Both the position numbers and the translations under genes were made by a program. From NCBI GenBank assembly GCA_021789975.1, contig JAJYIT010000017.1, forward strand, positions 22,238 through 86,237: a stretch of 64,000 nt of DNA. Reading direction: 5' to 3'. Shown one piece after another: positions 52,116 through 61,971 of this stretch. Position 1 is the stretch's first letter, and each line of letters opens with the position of its first letter. This DNA comes from Bacteroidota bacterium (GTDB taxonomy: Bacteria; Bacteroidota; Ignavibacteria; Kryptoniales; JAKASW01). Below the pieces are notes generated by a model. It did no database searches and was not told the origin of the DNA. It saw only the letters and a list, made by a program, of their open reading frames with translations.

Positions 52116-52703
52116 CTACTTGGCCTTATCGTAACGGGTTACCGCTTCCTTCCAATTTACGTTCTTCATGAAGGCGTTAATGTAATCCCCTCTCTTCAAG
52201 CCGTAATCGATCATGAACGCGTGCTCGAAGACATCGAGAACGACTATAGGGGTACAGCCCGCAAGGTGTCCCATATCATGCTCATTGATCCAGTCATTAT
52301 AGAGTGCACCATTGGTGTTATCCAAGTAGAGGAGTGTCCATCCGATCCCGCGCATGCTTCCTGCCGCCTTGAAATCTGCTTCCCAGCTCGCATAGCTTCC
52401 GAACTGCTTTTCAATTGCGCCGTTCAATGCCGAGTTTTTAGAGATCGGTTCTTTCCCGCCTAAGTTGTCGAAATAGTACTCGTGCAATCTCATTCCGTTA
52501 AATTCCCATCCGAAGCGTCTCTTCAGCTCTGCATATTCCGGTGCGGTGGTTTTTCCGTCCTTCAGCATTTGTGAGAGAATATCAGCAAGCTTGTTGGTGT
52601 TCGTGACGTATCCTTGATAAAGGGTGAAGTGATTCTCCAGGAGTTGCTTTGAGAAGCCTTCCATCCCGATCAGTTGATTGTAATTTTTGGCCTGGTATGC
52701 CAT
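52116..52703 (-). CDS. sod: Superoxide dismutase, Fe/Mn family
   Basis: 195 residues. Metal ligands His25 (LLENHFTLYQG), His74 (RLHEYYF), Asp157 and His161 (VLDVFEHAFM) are all present. The usual DVWEHAY is here DVFEHAF. It converts superoxide to oxygen and peroxide; Fe or Mn preference cannot be fixed by eye. There is no signal peptide, so it is cytoplasmic. AAAGGAAAATG precedes the start. The C-terminal half is intact and the length is as expected for a compact SOD. Confidence 0.93.
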   Translation of the reverse strand: MAYQAKNYNQLIGMEGFSKQLLENHFTLYQGYVTNTNKLADILSQMLKDGKTTAPEYAELKRRFGWEFNGMRLHEYYFDNLGGKEPISKNSALNGAIEKQFGSYASWEADFKAAGSMRGIGWTLLYLDNTNGALYNDWINEHDMGHLAGCTPIVVLDVFEHAFMIDYGLKRGDYINAFMKNVNWKEAVTRYDKAK

Positions 52704-52864
52704 TTCATTTTCCTTTCTGTTTTAATGAAAAGGGGACTTGAACAGCTGCCGGTTTAGCTCCGCTGCCAAGACTCACCACCAGCCGTTGTATTGAAAACCC
52801 TTTCGTCATCGCGATGCGTGAAGAGATTTGCGGGGGGTCGGCCCGGACAACTGCCGGAATCCCA

Positions 52865-53218
52865 TCAGGCACTGAACGAATGACCGCAGCCGCAGGTCCT
52901 GGTAGCGTTGGGGTTGTCGAAAGTGAAGCCTCTTCCCGTCATGCTGTCCTGGAAATCTAGAACGATTCCGGCAAGGTAGGGGAGACTTCTCTCGTCAACG
53001 TAAACCTTCACTCCATTTGTGTCGAGCACCTTGTCCGTTTCGTTCGCATTTTCATCGAAGCCGAGGACGTAACTGAACCCGCTGCATCCGCCTCCTTTGA
53101 CTCCCATGCGAAGACCGAAGTGTTCCGGGATCTTGTTGTCAGCCATGACCCTCTTGATTTCTTGCGCAGCTTTATCTGAAATGCTAATCTCTGGTCGAAC
53201 CAAATCTATTTCAGCCAT
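52865..53218 (-). CDS. Iron-sulfur cluster assembly protein, IscA/ErpA (HesB) family
   Basis: 117 residues of the A-type carrier family. The three cluster-ligand cysteines are present: one in GVKGGGCSGFSYVLGF and two in RTCGCGHSFSA at the C-terminus. It delivers Fe-S clusters to apo-proteins. ATG at 53218 is used because AAGGAG is then 8 nt upstream; the ATG two codons earlier would be too close to it. It is followed on the same strand, after about 160 bp, by the SOD gene and preceded by a small hypothetical gene. Confidence 0.92.
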   Translation of the reverse strand: MAEIDLVRPEISISDKAAQEIKRVMADNKIPEHFGLRMGVKGGGCSGFSYVLGFDENANETDKVLDTNGVKVYVDERSLPYLAGIVLDFQDSMTGRGFTFDNPNATRTCGCGHSFSA

Positions 53219-53258
53219 ATACATGACTCCTTAGAATCTATATGTAAAATTTAATGAC

Positions 53259-53552
53259 TCAACGTACCGGTTTGCCCGGTTTCTCAGTATGAAAATCTGA
53301 AAACATAAGAGTCCACGTGCCGGGCGATACTAGTTTGAATATTCCGTTTTCAACCATTTCAAGTATAAACGTATCCACAACCGCTTCAAGTTCCACATCC
53401 GAAAGCTTGAAACCGTTACCATACATGTACTTCCTCATCGAGTACTGTAAGTCCCGATAAAAAACGTTGGAATGGTCGAAAAGGGGGAACTTGCCGTGCA
53501 GGTAGTTAAGGAATTCCATCTTGTGTTCATGGATATATTGGGTCTCAGTCAT
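53259..53552 (-). CDS. Small conserved-looking hypothetical protein
   Basis: 97 residues, acidic and aromatic-rich, cytoplasmic: MTETQYIHEHKMEFLNYLHG, then FYRDLQYSMRKYMYGNGFKLSDVELEAVVDTF. It appears to be a helical single domain with no cysteines or known motif. AAGGCGG lies about 7 nt upstream of ATG 53552; a longer frame to 53717 has a low-quality N-terminus and is rejected. It ends about 40 bp before the IscA-type gene and probably shares its transcript. Confidence 0.6.
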   Translation of the reverse strand: MTETQYIHEHKMEFLNYLHGKFPLFDHSNVFYRDLQYSMRKYMYGNGFKLSDVELEAVVDTFILEMVENGIFKLVSPGTWTLMFSDFHTEKPGKPVR

Positions 53553-53784
53553 ATTCACCGCCTTTTTTGAAAATATATAGGTAGGAAAGCTGAAGTTCAA
53601 CCGAAGCCTTGCAGAAGCCACCGGCCTTGCCGGCGGTAGTTCACGGAGTTCAATGAAGTAGCTGGATGAGGCGGGCGTGTCGCTCCCGATCTGCGACATA
53701 ACGGGAAGGTACCGCATCCGCGCATCGTAAGGGTCGTTTTGCTTTATGACCTGCTATTCATTTCGGTGCATGAAAGAGATGCAA

Positions 53785-53802
53785 CACATATGTGATTCAC
53801 AT
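53785..53802. promoter_or_regulatory. Overlapping palindromes upstream of gap (candidate operator)
   Basis: CACATATGTG (53785-53794) overlaps ATGTGATTCACAT (53790-53802), giving three alternating CACAT/ATGTG half-sites. The element lies 78-95 nt before the gap start codon, in the divergent region with the small hypothetical gene. A CRP/FNR-type regulator is one possibility; no regulator gene is adjacent. Confidence 0.35.
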
Positions 53803-53828
53803 GTTCGATTATCGCCGGGATAAATTGA

Positions 53829-54890
<1,062 letters not shown>

Positions 54891-54898
54891 TATTCACG

Positions 54899-54923
54899 AA
54901 GGCCCGCGCTCTTCGCGGGCCTT
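54899..54923 (+). terminator. Strong hairpin after gap
   Basis: AAGGCCCGCG (54899-54908) pairs perfectly with CGCGGGCCTT (54914-54923) through a 5-nt loop, 9 bp after the gap stop. The following GCTCTCC is not a good T tract, so it may attenuate rather than end transcription into the downstream genes. Confidence 0.65.
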
Positions 54924-54966
54924 GCTCTCCAGTCAGAAATGGGCGTCAAATCTTTGAAAGGGTAGA

Positions 54967-55638
54967 TTGAACTTCTTTATTGTTGTCATCTCTGCCGCCA
55001 CCTTTTTCACCAATTCAGCCTTGAAGGACTATTCCGCTCGTGAGATATTCGAAAAGTGTAGAGCTCGTTCGATTCAATTAGACAGCGCCACTACTGCGTT
55101 GAATTTCCGGTTCATTCAAAAAGTGGAATTGAAATCACGAAGCGGCGATGAGGATGATCTGACCTTCAGGATTATTGCCAACCATGGGAATTTCGAGAGA
55201 AAGTTGATCTCCACGACTGTCCCTAATGGTGACAGATTCAACGGAGGGTATGATGCTTTCGACAAGATGTTCCTTCTTTCAGAATATTTCACTGATGCTG
55301 GAAAAGTACTCTCAAGCTGTGAGATCGAAAAGCCATCATGCAGCGATTGCTATGAGATAAGGTTCACTTATTCCAATTCCTCCGGCAAAGATGATCCTTT
55401 GAGCGAAGTAGTCGCTACCATGAACTCAGCAAACTATACACCTATCAGCATCAAAGAGTCTTTGAAAGGTCTTCCTTTAGGAGTAGAGTTCGACAATAAG
55501 GTTACGGTGGGTTATAGCCCTACACTGGGAATCTACTATCCGAAAGAAGTTGTGATGCAAGTCTATGCGCATTTCCTATTTCTAAAAGGAGAAATAGCAG
55601 TTGTAACGATTAGGAACGAGGACCTACAGCCAATATGA
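54967..55638 (+). CDS. Secreted hypothetical protein (first of a gap-pgk inserted pair)
   Basis: 223 residues with a signal-like N-terminus (FFIVVISAATFFTNSA) and a beta-rich body of unknown function (for example FRFIQKVELKSRSGDEDDLTF and KPSCSDCYEIRFTY). Overall pattern resembles outer-membrane lipoprotein-carrier-like (LolA-fold) proteins, but no signature confirms it. TTG start with AAAGGG upstream. The stop overlaps the next ATG (ATGA), so it is translationally coupled to its neighbour, which shares the same C-terminal pattern. Confidence 0.7.
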   Translation: MNFFIVVISAATFFTNSALKDYSAREIFEKCRARSIQLDSATTALNFRFIQKVELKSRSGDEDDLTFRIIANHGNFERKLISTTVPNGDRFNGGYDAFDKMFLLSEYFTDAGKVLSSCEIEKPSCSDCYEIRFTYSNSSGKDDPLSEVVATMNSANYTPISIKESLKGLPLGVEFDNKVTVGYSPTLGIYYPKEVVMQVYAHFLFLKGEIAVVTIRNEDLQPI

Positions 55639-56378
55639 AGGCGCTGGTGTTTCTGTCCATATTGTGTGCTATGTCTTCTCTTGAGGCACAGCCGATCGAC
55701 AGCGCTGCTGCAGCAATTCTGCGCATGTCGGAATTCAAGGTCATGAAATCAGACCGGCGCGCGGACAGCCTAAACGGGACGTTCCATGTATCTGTGAGCT
55801 TCACCTCCGATGTAATCGGCAAAGAGTCGCGCGCAAAATCGGCTTACCTTGTTACGATTGAGCGCGGTGATCATGCAGGAATCGAGCCCATTGGCAAACC
55901 GACGGCATCCGATTCGACAGCATCGAACCTGATGCGCCGTGAAGCCGCCAGCCATCTTGACAAGTCAGGCATTAGAATCTTCAACTCTGCCTTCCCGTGG
56001 AAACCGATAATCGCGCGATCAAACGGGAACTACAAATTTGCGAGCGAAGTCTCCTCTGACTCCACCGTTATCTACGGCAAATCTTGTTACCTTATTGAAT
56101 TCAGTCTCGACGCTGAAGGTGATAGCATGAATGCACAAGGAGGGGGAAAAATCTGGATCGAGCGTTCAAGTTTGTTGCCTGTCCGGACTTATGACGATCT
56201 GGTGGTAAGCACGTCGAGGGGGAAAGCCGAGGTGATAGCCTTTTCCGACTTCAGGCTCCTGCCGAAGGGTATCCCCGTGCTGGTCAAAAGCGAGATTCGA
56301 ACAGTCCCGAAGTTCCTGTTTGTAAAAGTCGGCCTAATAAGAGTCATAATTGAACAATCAGATTTCAACCTGGAGTGA
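55635..56378 (+). CDS. Secreted hypothetical protein (second of the pair)
   Basis: 247 residues with a signal peptide (MKALVFLSILCAMSSLEAQ) and a beta-rich body. The C-terminal quarter (GIPVLVKSEIRTVPKFLFVKVGLIRVIIEQSDF) parallels the end of the preceding protein (YYPKEVVMQVYAHFLFLKGEIAVVTIRNEDL), which suggests two divergent copies of one fold. No known family. The ATG overlaps the previous stop, and pgk begins 3 bp after its own stop, so it is firmly inside the gap-pgk transcription unit. Confidence 0.7.
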   Translation: MKALVFLSILCAMSSLEAQPIDSAAAAILRMSEFKVMKSDRRADSLNGTFHVSVSFTSDVIGKESRAKSAYLVTIERGDHAGIEPIGKPTASDSTASNLMRREAASHLDKSGIRIFNSAFPWKPIIARSNGNYKFASEVSSDSTVIYGKSCYLIEFSLDAEGDSMNAQGGGKIWIERSSLLPVRTYDDLVVSTSRGKAEVIAFSDFRLLPKGIPVLVKSEIRTVPKFLFVKVGLIRVIIEQSDFNLE

Positions 56379-56381
56379 GAT

Positions 56382-57584
56382 ATGAATTCGAATTTCAACA
56401 AGAAGACAATTGATGATGTAACCATCAACGGCAAGAGAGTCCTGGTCAGAGTGGATTTCAACGTGCCGCTTGATGATAAGAAGAACATTACTGATGACAA
56501 GCGAATTGTGGAGTCGCTGCCGACTATAAAGAAGATCATAAAAGACGGTGGTACCGCGATTCTGATGAGCCATCTTGGGCGGCCGAAAGGCAAACCCAAA
56601 CCGGAATTTTCACTTGCTCCGGTCGCGAAAAGACTGAGTGAGCTTCTATTGCTCGACGTAGTAATGGCCCCCGACTGTATCGGGGACGATACGAAGAAGG
56701 TGGTTTCCGGAGCGAAGCCCGGACAGGTTGTTCTGCTGGAAAACCTTAGGTTTCATCCTGAGGAGGAAGCGAATGCCGAAGCATTCGCGAAGGAGCTGGC
56801 CTCGCTGGGCGAATTGTATGTCAATGATGCTTTCGGAAGCGCCCATCGTGCCCATGCGTCTACAGAGGGAGTCACACGATTCCTCAAACCAGCCGTCGCG
56901 GGATACCTGATGGAGAAGGAACTCAAGTATCTCTCGCAGGCTGTCGGAAATCCTGCCCGACCGTACGTTGCTATCATCGGAGGTGCCAAGATATCTGGAA
57001 AAATCGATGTGATCAACAATCTACTAACCAAGGTCGACAAACTGTTGATCGGCGGCGGCATGATGTTCACGTTTCTAAAAGCAAAAGGCAAAGAGATAGG
57101 CAATTCGATACTCGAGGCCGACAAGGTCGACATGGCTAAAGATCTTCTATCCAAATCAAATGACGGCAAACTTCTTCTACCGGTGGATTGTGTTATGGCC
57201 GACAAGTTTGACAACAACGCGGCGAGAAAGGAGTCGAGTGTCGATACAATATCGGTGGGATGGACTGGGATGGACATTGGTCCGAAGACAATTGCGGCAT
57301 TTCAGAGTGAAATTGTGAAAGCGAAGACGGTCGTTTGGAACGGACCGATGGGGGTGTTCGAGATGCCAAGCTTTGCATCCGGAACAAGAGCCGTAGCGGA
57401 CGCGCTTGTGAGTGCCACCGGGAAAGGCGGCATCACCATCGTCGGCGGCGGAGATTCAGCAGCAGCAATCGCCAGGTTTGGACTGGAATCTAAAGTCTCT
57501 CACGTATCGACAGGCGGAGGTGCTTCGCTCGAATTTCTCGAAGGTAAGGTTTTGCCCGGCGTCGAAGCTTTGGACAAAAAGTGA
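56382..57584 (+). CDS. pgk: Phosphoglycerate kinase
   Basis: 400 residues. Substrate-binding N-terminal domain: [24 protein letters not shown] and [20 protein letters not shown]. Nucleotide-binding C-terminal domain: [32 protein letters not shown] and the final [34 protein letters not shown]. It transfers phosphate from 1,3-bisphosphoglycerate to ADP, the step after GAPDH. All key residues appear present. Confidence 0.97.
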   Translation: MNSNFNKKTIDDVTINGKRVLVRVDFNVPLDDKKNITDDKRIVESLPTIKKIIKDGGTAILMSHLGRPKGKPKPEFSLAPVAKRLSELLLLDVVMAPDCIGDDTKKVVSGAKPGQVVLLENLRFHPEEEANAEAFAKELASLGELYVNDAFGSAHRAHASTEGVTRFLKPAVAGYLMEKELKYLSQAVGNPARPYVAIIGGAKISGKIDVINNLLTKVDKLLIGGGMMFTFLKAKGKEIGNSILEADKVDMAKDLLSKSNDGKLLLPVDCVMADKFDNNAARKESSVDTISVGWTGMDIGPKTIAAFQSEIVKAKTVVWNGPMGVFEMPSFASGTRAVADALVSATGKGGITIVGGGDSAAAIARFGLESKVSHVSTGGGASLEFLEGKVLPGVEALDKK

Positions 57585-57903
57585 CGAAGTAATCTGTAGC
57601 ATTCCCTCAGTTTTTCCTCCTCTCTCGTCAGTCGCGGGAGGAGGAAGCCGTTTCTTGGAGAGGTCAAGGATGTTGGGCAGGTGAACCCGTGTCTTCGAGA
57701 GAATTACCAAAATTGTTTTATATTGGATAGCTTAGATTGATCTACCATGCGTTTATCTGTCAGCAATGATGCACGCCGATTGACTCTTTCGATATGCCTA
57801 AACCAGAAAAATCTTGGCTTGTACCTTTTGTTTCGACTATATGAATACAATCGGCACGAGAAACGGGAGGAAGTCGGACATTGTTCAATAAAGTGAAGAA
57901 TTA
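57585..57903. other. Intergenic gap after pgk
   Basis: About 320 bp with no supported gene. A near-perfect hairpin (57614-57646) starts 30 bp after pgk. A 49-codon frame beginning at ATG 57747 has no ribosome site and is not called. The promoter for the rhomboid-ispG run presumably lies in the right half. Confidence 0.5.
57614..57646 (+). terminator. Possible terminator hairpin after pgk
   Basis: TTCCTCCTC (57614-57622) pairs with GAGGAGGAA (57638-57646). The stem is preceded rather than followed by a T run on the + strand, so termination is uncertain. Confidence 0.35.
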
Positions 57904-58836
57904 ATGAGTTATTACACAAACTATTCGGGCTATTACACGCCGCCGTCGAATTTCCGATTCTTCCCGAAAGGAATGAAGTTTCTCCTGCTGTCCACAATCG
58001 GAGTCTTCTTGTTCCAGTTGTTCCTCCAGCTTGGGATCAGGGTTGGGAATATTTACCTTTACGACATCTTCTTCAGACTTTTTGCGTTGTGGCCTCTCGG
58101 ACACGGGTTCCTGATCTGGCAGGTCATTACATATCTTTTTCTACACGGAGGATTCTTTCACATTCTTTTCAACATGCTGGCACTCTGGTTCTTTGGGGTC
58201 GAACTGGAGAATGTGTGGGGAACCCGCCGGTTCCTATTCTTCTATTTCCTGTGCGGAGCGGGCGCGGCCGTTTCTAACTTATTGCTGGGGCCTCTCTTCG
58301 CTCCTCCTGCCCCAACGATTGGCGCCTCGGGTGCAATTTACGGCGTGCTAATAGCATTCGGCATGCTGTTTCCAGATGCACCCGTATTTCTCTATTTCCT
58401 TTTTCCGATCAAGGCAAAGTACCTGGTTGCAATCTTCATCGCGATGGAATTGTTCTATGGAGTTACCGGAACGCAACAAGGTATCGCCCATTTTGCACAC
58501 CTTGGCGGGGCGCTTGTCGGATTCATATACATCATTATGTATCGCAAATCGGTTCCAGGGATTGAAGGCATCAAGAGCTTTTTCCACAGAACATTTGGAA
58601 ATATACAGAGCAGCATCCAAGCGAGACGCACTTATGAAAACAAGAACGTGATCACAGATGTCAATTTCAGAGAGATGCCGGATGGAACGAAGCCGAAAGC
58701 TGGTAAACCCGGCGAGGGTGATGTGAACCAGGAGAGACTTGACGAGATTCTCGATAAGATCAGTGCATCGGGTTATGATTCCTTGACGGAAGAGGAGAAA
58801 CGAATTTTGTTCACGGCGAGCAGGAAGCTAAATTAA
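57904..58836 (+). CDS. Rhomboid family intramembrane serine protease
   Basis: 310 residues with about six helices. The catalytic dyad is Ser142 in TIGASGAIYG and His199 in AHFAHLGGALVG; the L1 loop WGTRR and FFHILFNMLALWFFGVELE are also rhomboid hallmarks. It cleaves membrane protein substrates inside the bilayer. The ~100-residue cytoplasmic tail ends in a small helical module (RLDEILDKISASGYDSLTEEEKRIL) frequently appended to rhomboids in Bacteroidota. ispG follows 27 bp downstream. Confidence 0.93.
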   Translation: MSYYTNYSGYYTPPSNFRFFPKGMKFLLLSTIGVFLFQLFLQLGIRVGNIYLYDIFFRLFALWPLGHGFLIWQVITYLFLHGGFFHILFNMLALWFFGVELENVWGTRRFLFFYFLCGAGAAVSNLLLGPLFAPPAPTIGASGAIYGVLIAFGMLFPDAPVFLYFLFPIKAKYLVAIFIAMELFYGVTGTQQGIAHFAHLGGALVGFIYIIMYRKSVPGIEGIKSFFHRTFGNIQSSIQARRTYENKNVITDVNFREMPDGTKPKAGKPGEGDVNQERLDEILDKISASGYDSLTEEEKRILFTASRKLN

Positions 58837-58863
58837 AACAGAGTACTAAAAAGGAAATACATA

Positions 58864-60003
58864 ATGTTCGAATTACCGGTTATTTCAGATAGAGAGGCAA
58901 CGTCCGGGGATTCAGAAAGACTTACTGAAGTTCAGACAAAGTATCCTCGGCGAAAATCCCGAAGGGTATATATTGGGAACGTACCTGTCGGCGGCGGTGC
59001 TCCGATCACTGTCCAGACAATGACGAAGTCGAAGACCTCGGATGTCCCTGCGACGGTGAAACAAATTCTACAGGCTGCCGAAGCGGGCTGTGATATCGTG
59101 AGAGTCACCGTAAACGATAAAGAAGCAGCTGCGGCAATCGGAGAGATCGTCAGGCAATCTCCCATACCGGTTGTAGCCGACATCCACTTTAATCATGTTT
59201 TTGCCCTAAAGGCACTTGATGGCGGCGTCGCGAAGGTGAGGCTTAATCCCGGAAACATCGGAAGTGTGGAAAGAATCCGAGAGGTCCTTAAAGCCGCGAA
59301 AGGAAGAAGGGTTCCGATCAGGATCGGAGTTAATTCGGGCTCTCTTGAAAAGGACATACTCGACAAGCATGGCTATCCCACTGCTGAAGCGCTTTATGAA
59401 AGCGCTATGAGACACGCGAATATCTGTGAAGAAAATGACTTTCACGATGTGATCATCTCGGTCAAGTCCACCGACGTGCGTTTGATGATAGAAGCGTACA
59501 GGCTGATCGCGCGTCGGACCGACTACCCGCTTCACCTCGGTGTGACTGAGGCAGGACCCACGAAGGTCGGGACAATTAAATCATCCGTAGGAATCGGGAC
59601 ACTTCTGGCGGAAGGAATCGGCGATACTATTCGCGTGTCGTTGACAGACGACCCGACAAAGGAAGTAGAGGTCGGGAAGGAAATTTTGCGTTCACTCGGA
59701 CTTGCAACCCGGAATGTCGAGCTGATAGCCTGCCCGACGTGCGGGCGGCTGGACGTCGACTTGTTTTCCATCACGCAGAATTTAGAGGATCGTCTTGCAG
59801 GAGTGAAGAAGCCGGTGAAGATTGCAATCCTCGGTTGTGTCGTGAACGGACCCGGTGAAGCAAGCGAGGCAGACATAGGAGTGGCGTGCGGCAAAGGAGT
59901 CGGAATCCTTTATCGAAAAGGCGAGGTCGTCCGCCGCGTGAAGGAAGAGGAAATTGTCGACGCGGTTGTCGAAGAGGTCAACAAATACCAGCCGGAAGTG
60001 TAG
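58864..60003 (+). CDS. ispG: 4-hydroxy-3-methylbut-2-en-1-yl diphosphate synthase IspG
   Basis: 379 residues, the [4Fe-4S] enzyme of the MEP isoprenoid pathway. Motifs: RVYIGNVPVGGGAPITVQTMT, ADIHFNHVFALKALDGGVAKVRLNPGNIG, and the cluster ligands in LIACPTCGRLDVDLF and AILGCVVNGPGEASEADIG. It carries the short bacterial form, not the plant-like insert. The HIT gene begins 3 bp after its stop. Products would feed the UbiA-type prenyltransferase at 17.6 kb. Confidence 0.95.
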   Translation: MFELPVISDREATSGDSERLTEVQTKYPRRKSRRVYIGNVPVGGGAPITVQTMTKSKTSDVPATVKQILQAAEAGCDIVRVTVNDKEAAAAIGEIVRQSPIPVVADIHFNHVFALKALDGGVAKVRLNPGNIGSVERIREVLKAAKGRRVPIRIGVNSGSLEKDILDKHGYPTAEALYESAMRHANICEENDFHDVIISVKSTDVRLMIEAYRLIARRTDYPLHLGVTEAGPTKVGTIKSSVGIGTLLAEGIGDTIRVSLTDDPTKEVEVGKEILRSLGLATRNVELIACPTCGRLDVDLFSITQNLEDRLAGVKKPVKIAILGCVVNGPGEASEADIGVACGKGVGILYRKGEVVRRVKEEEIVDAVVEEVNKYQPEV

Positions 60004-60006
60004 AAG

Positions 60007-60351
60007 TTGGGTTGCATCTTCTGTAAAATAGCCGAAGGAACTGCTTCGGCCGATTTTGTCCTGAATGACGGAGACGTGTTTGCAGTACGAGATGTCCACC
60101 CGATGGCGCCGACCCATGTGTTGGTGATTCCCAAGAAACATATCCCAGCATTGACTGACCTGGCGGGCAGCGAAGATAATGTGCTGATTGGAAAGATTCT
60201 TTCAACTGCTATCGAAGTCGCGAATAGAGTAGGTCTCTCCGACCGTGGATATAGACTTGTTTGGAACTGCAGATCAGATGGAGGTCAGACCGTTGACCAC
60301 ATACACCTGCATTTGTTAGGCGGGCGGCAAATGAAATGGCCGCCGGGTTGA
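60007..60351 (+). CDS. HIT-family (histidine triad) nucleotide-binding protein
   Basis: 114 residues of the HinT group: MGCIFCKIAEGTASADFVLND, HVLVIPKKHI and the triad DHIHLHLLGG (His98, His100, His102). HinT enzymes hydrolyse aminoacyl- and phosphoramidate-nucleotides. The N-terminal CIFC pair may bind zinc as in several homologues. TTG start 3 bp after ispG, so it is probably translationally coupled. Confidence 0.94.
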   Translation: MGCIFCKIAEGTASADFVLNDGDVFAVRDVHPMAPTHVLVIPKKHIPALTDLAGSEDNVLIGKILSTAIEVANRVGLSDRGYRLVWNCRSDGGQTVDHIHLHLLGGRQMKWPPG

Positions 60352-60358
60352 AATAGAA

Positions 60359-60637
60359 ATGAGTCGTACTATCTTTTTCGCATGGTTCGCTCCTCTCATA
60401 TTTATGGCGATAGCCTTCTATGTCCTCCTCCAAACTGTCGCACCGATAATGGCCAAAGTGATTTTCATTTTCGTGCCGCTGCTGATTTGGGTGCTGGGGG
60501 GAATCGCCATATATCGTGAGTACTGTGAGCAAGAAAAGGACCGTCGTAAGGAAGATGAGGTACTTCGCGAGGCAAAAAGAATCCTGAACAGCTGGAGCCA
60601 CAAGTCCGCCGGTTCTGAAGAAGAAAGGCACGATTGA
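60359..60637 (+). CDS. Small two-helix membrane protein, hypothetical
   Basis: 92 residues with two hydrophobic helices (about 4-25 and 32-52) and a charged cytoplasmic tail (EYCEQEKDRRKEDEVLREAKRIL). No recognised family. It overlaps the following CPBP protease gene by 4 bp and follows the HIT gene by 7 bp, so it belongs to the ispG run. It may be an accessory subunit of the protease, which is speculation from position. Confidence 0.65.
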   Translation: MSRTIFFAWFAPLIFMAIAFYVLLQTVAPIMAKVIFIFVPLLIWVLGGIAIYREYCEQEKDRRKEDEVLREAKRILNSWSHKSAGSEEERHD

Positions 60638-61752
60638 AGCTTACACAGCTTCTGTTTCGCTACTGGCTTGTTGTCGTCATATATGAAATTGCTTCAGGGG
60701 CTGTGTGCGCATTCATTGCTCAGAACAAGCGACGGGACCAGGGCATCTGGTTCATAATCGGTTTGCTTCTCGGGATTGCCGGCATTGTGGTCGCGTTGAT
60801 CATGGGCAGGCTACCGGATGAGAAGGCTGCGAAAAATAATCTCCTCCTTGATTCAACACGACGTCTCCGTAGCGGCTGGCGAATTCTCCTCTTTCTCATA
60901 GCCATATTCGTTCTCTACTACCTACTGGCGGTCCTCGCCGAGTTGACCCGTGTCGTCCCACCTCAGTCTCTTTTCTTCTTATTCTACATTGTAATACTTC
61001 TCGTCACGTTCATGATGTTGAGGTTTGTCGATAAGCGGAGGTTTGCGTCGGTCGGCTTTCCATATCATGGCAAAATATTCAAGGAAATTCTTCTCGGGTT
61101 CGTAATCGGCACGGTAATGATCGGTCTGGTAGGATGGGCCGAGCTGGTCGTTGGTGCAATCAAGTTGAATCCGAGGCCGGATGTTTCGCCATTGATGCTT
61201 ATAAGGAATTTCGGGCTGAGTCTGATCTTTTTCGCATATTTTGCGATGGGTGAGGAGCTGCTTTTCCGGGGGTATCCATATCAAGCGTTAATTGAAGGAA
61301 CGGGAGTAACCGGTGCCACCATTTTGATGTCGGTGGTTTTCGGCGCGATGCATCTGATGAATCCACAGGCGAATCTCTTCTCTACCGTCAACACGATGCT
61401 CGCCGGTGTATGGCTTAGTATCGCATATCTCAAAACTCGGTCCCTCTATTTCCCCTTCGGCATGCATTTCTCCTGGAATATAGTTCAGAGCTTTTTCCTA
61501 TCGCTTCCCGTAAGCGGACTCCTGACAAACAGAACTCTTTTCATACCTACGGACTATGGTCCAGAGTGGTTGACGGGGGGAAGGTACGGTCCGGAAGCGG
61601 GAGCAGGTACTACAGCTATTATGGTCATAGTAATTGTGTACTTCATCCTGGAGAAACGGATAAGACCTTCATACGACTTCGCCAGGCTGAATGAGCGGCT
61701 TCAAAACTCGGAGAGTGACCCTTCAAAGGGTGAATTGCAGAAGGGAAACTGA
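60634..61752 (+). CDS. CPBP intramembrane glutamic endopeptidase
   Basis: 372 residues, about nine helices. The Abi/CAAX motif is clear: AMGEELLFRGYPYQ (Glu207, Glu208), VFGAMHLMNP (His240), and GMHFSWNIVQSF near the third conserved block. Family members cleave membrane-embedded peptides or prenylated substrates; in bacteria they often act in peptide maturation or stress signalling. TTG start overlapping the small membrane protein gene. A charged C-terminal tail follows the last helix. Confidence 0.9.
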   Translation: MKLTQLLFRYWLVVVIYEIASGAVCAFIAQNKRRDQGIWFIIGLLLGIAGIVVALIMGRLPDEKAAKNNLLLDSTRRLRSGWRILLFLIAIFVLYYLLAVLAELTRVVPPQSLFFLFYIVILLVTFMMLRFVDKRRFASVGFPYHGKIFKEILLGFVIGTVMIGLVGWAELVVGAIKLNPRPDVSPLMLIRNFGLSLIFFAYFAMGEELLFRGYPYQALIEGTGVTGATILMSVVFGAMHLMNPQANLFSTVNTMLAGVWLSIAYLKTRSLYFPFGMHFSWNIVQSFFLSLPVSGLLTNRTLFIPTDYGPEWLTGGRYGPEAGAGTTAIMVIVIVYFILEKRIRPSYDFARLNERLQNSESDPSKGELQKGN

Positions 61753-61971
61753 ACGACAGGCATGCCCGGATCACTATTACGGTACCTCGGACTCCCCATT
61801 TTTTGATAGCCGTTCGGAAACAAAGAGCTTTAAGTCCAATTATCGCCGATCGAATATGCACCCACCCAAGCAATCCAATTTGTAGCTACGACATCAGGAG
61901 CAGTCTTACTTCACGGCAGCCGAGGTAAGCCGCCTAATTCCGGATGAAGGTGTACCATCATCCGGTGAGGA

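Noticed and set aside
53553..53717. Longer start for the small protein at 53259-53552
   Set aside because: The extra residues look non-coding, whereas ATG 53552 has a well-placed AAGGCGG.
57747..57896. 49-codon plus-strand frame before the rhomboid gene
   Set aside because: No Shine-Dalgarno sequence and no conserved pattern.
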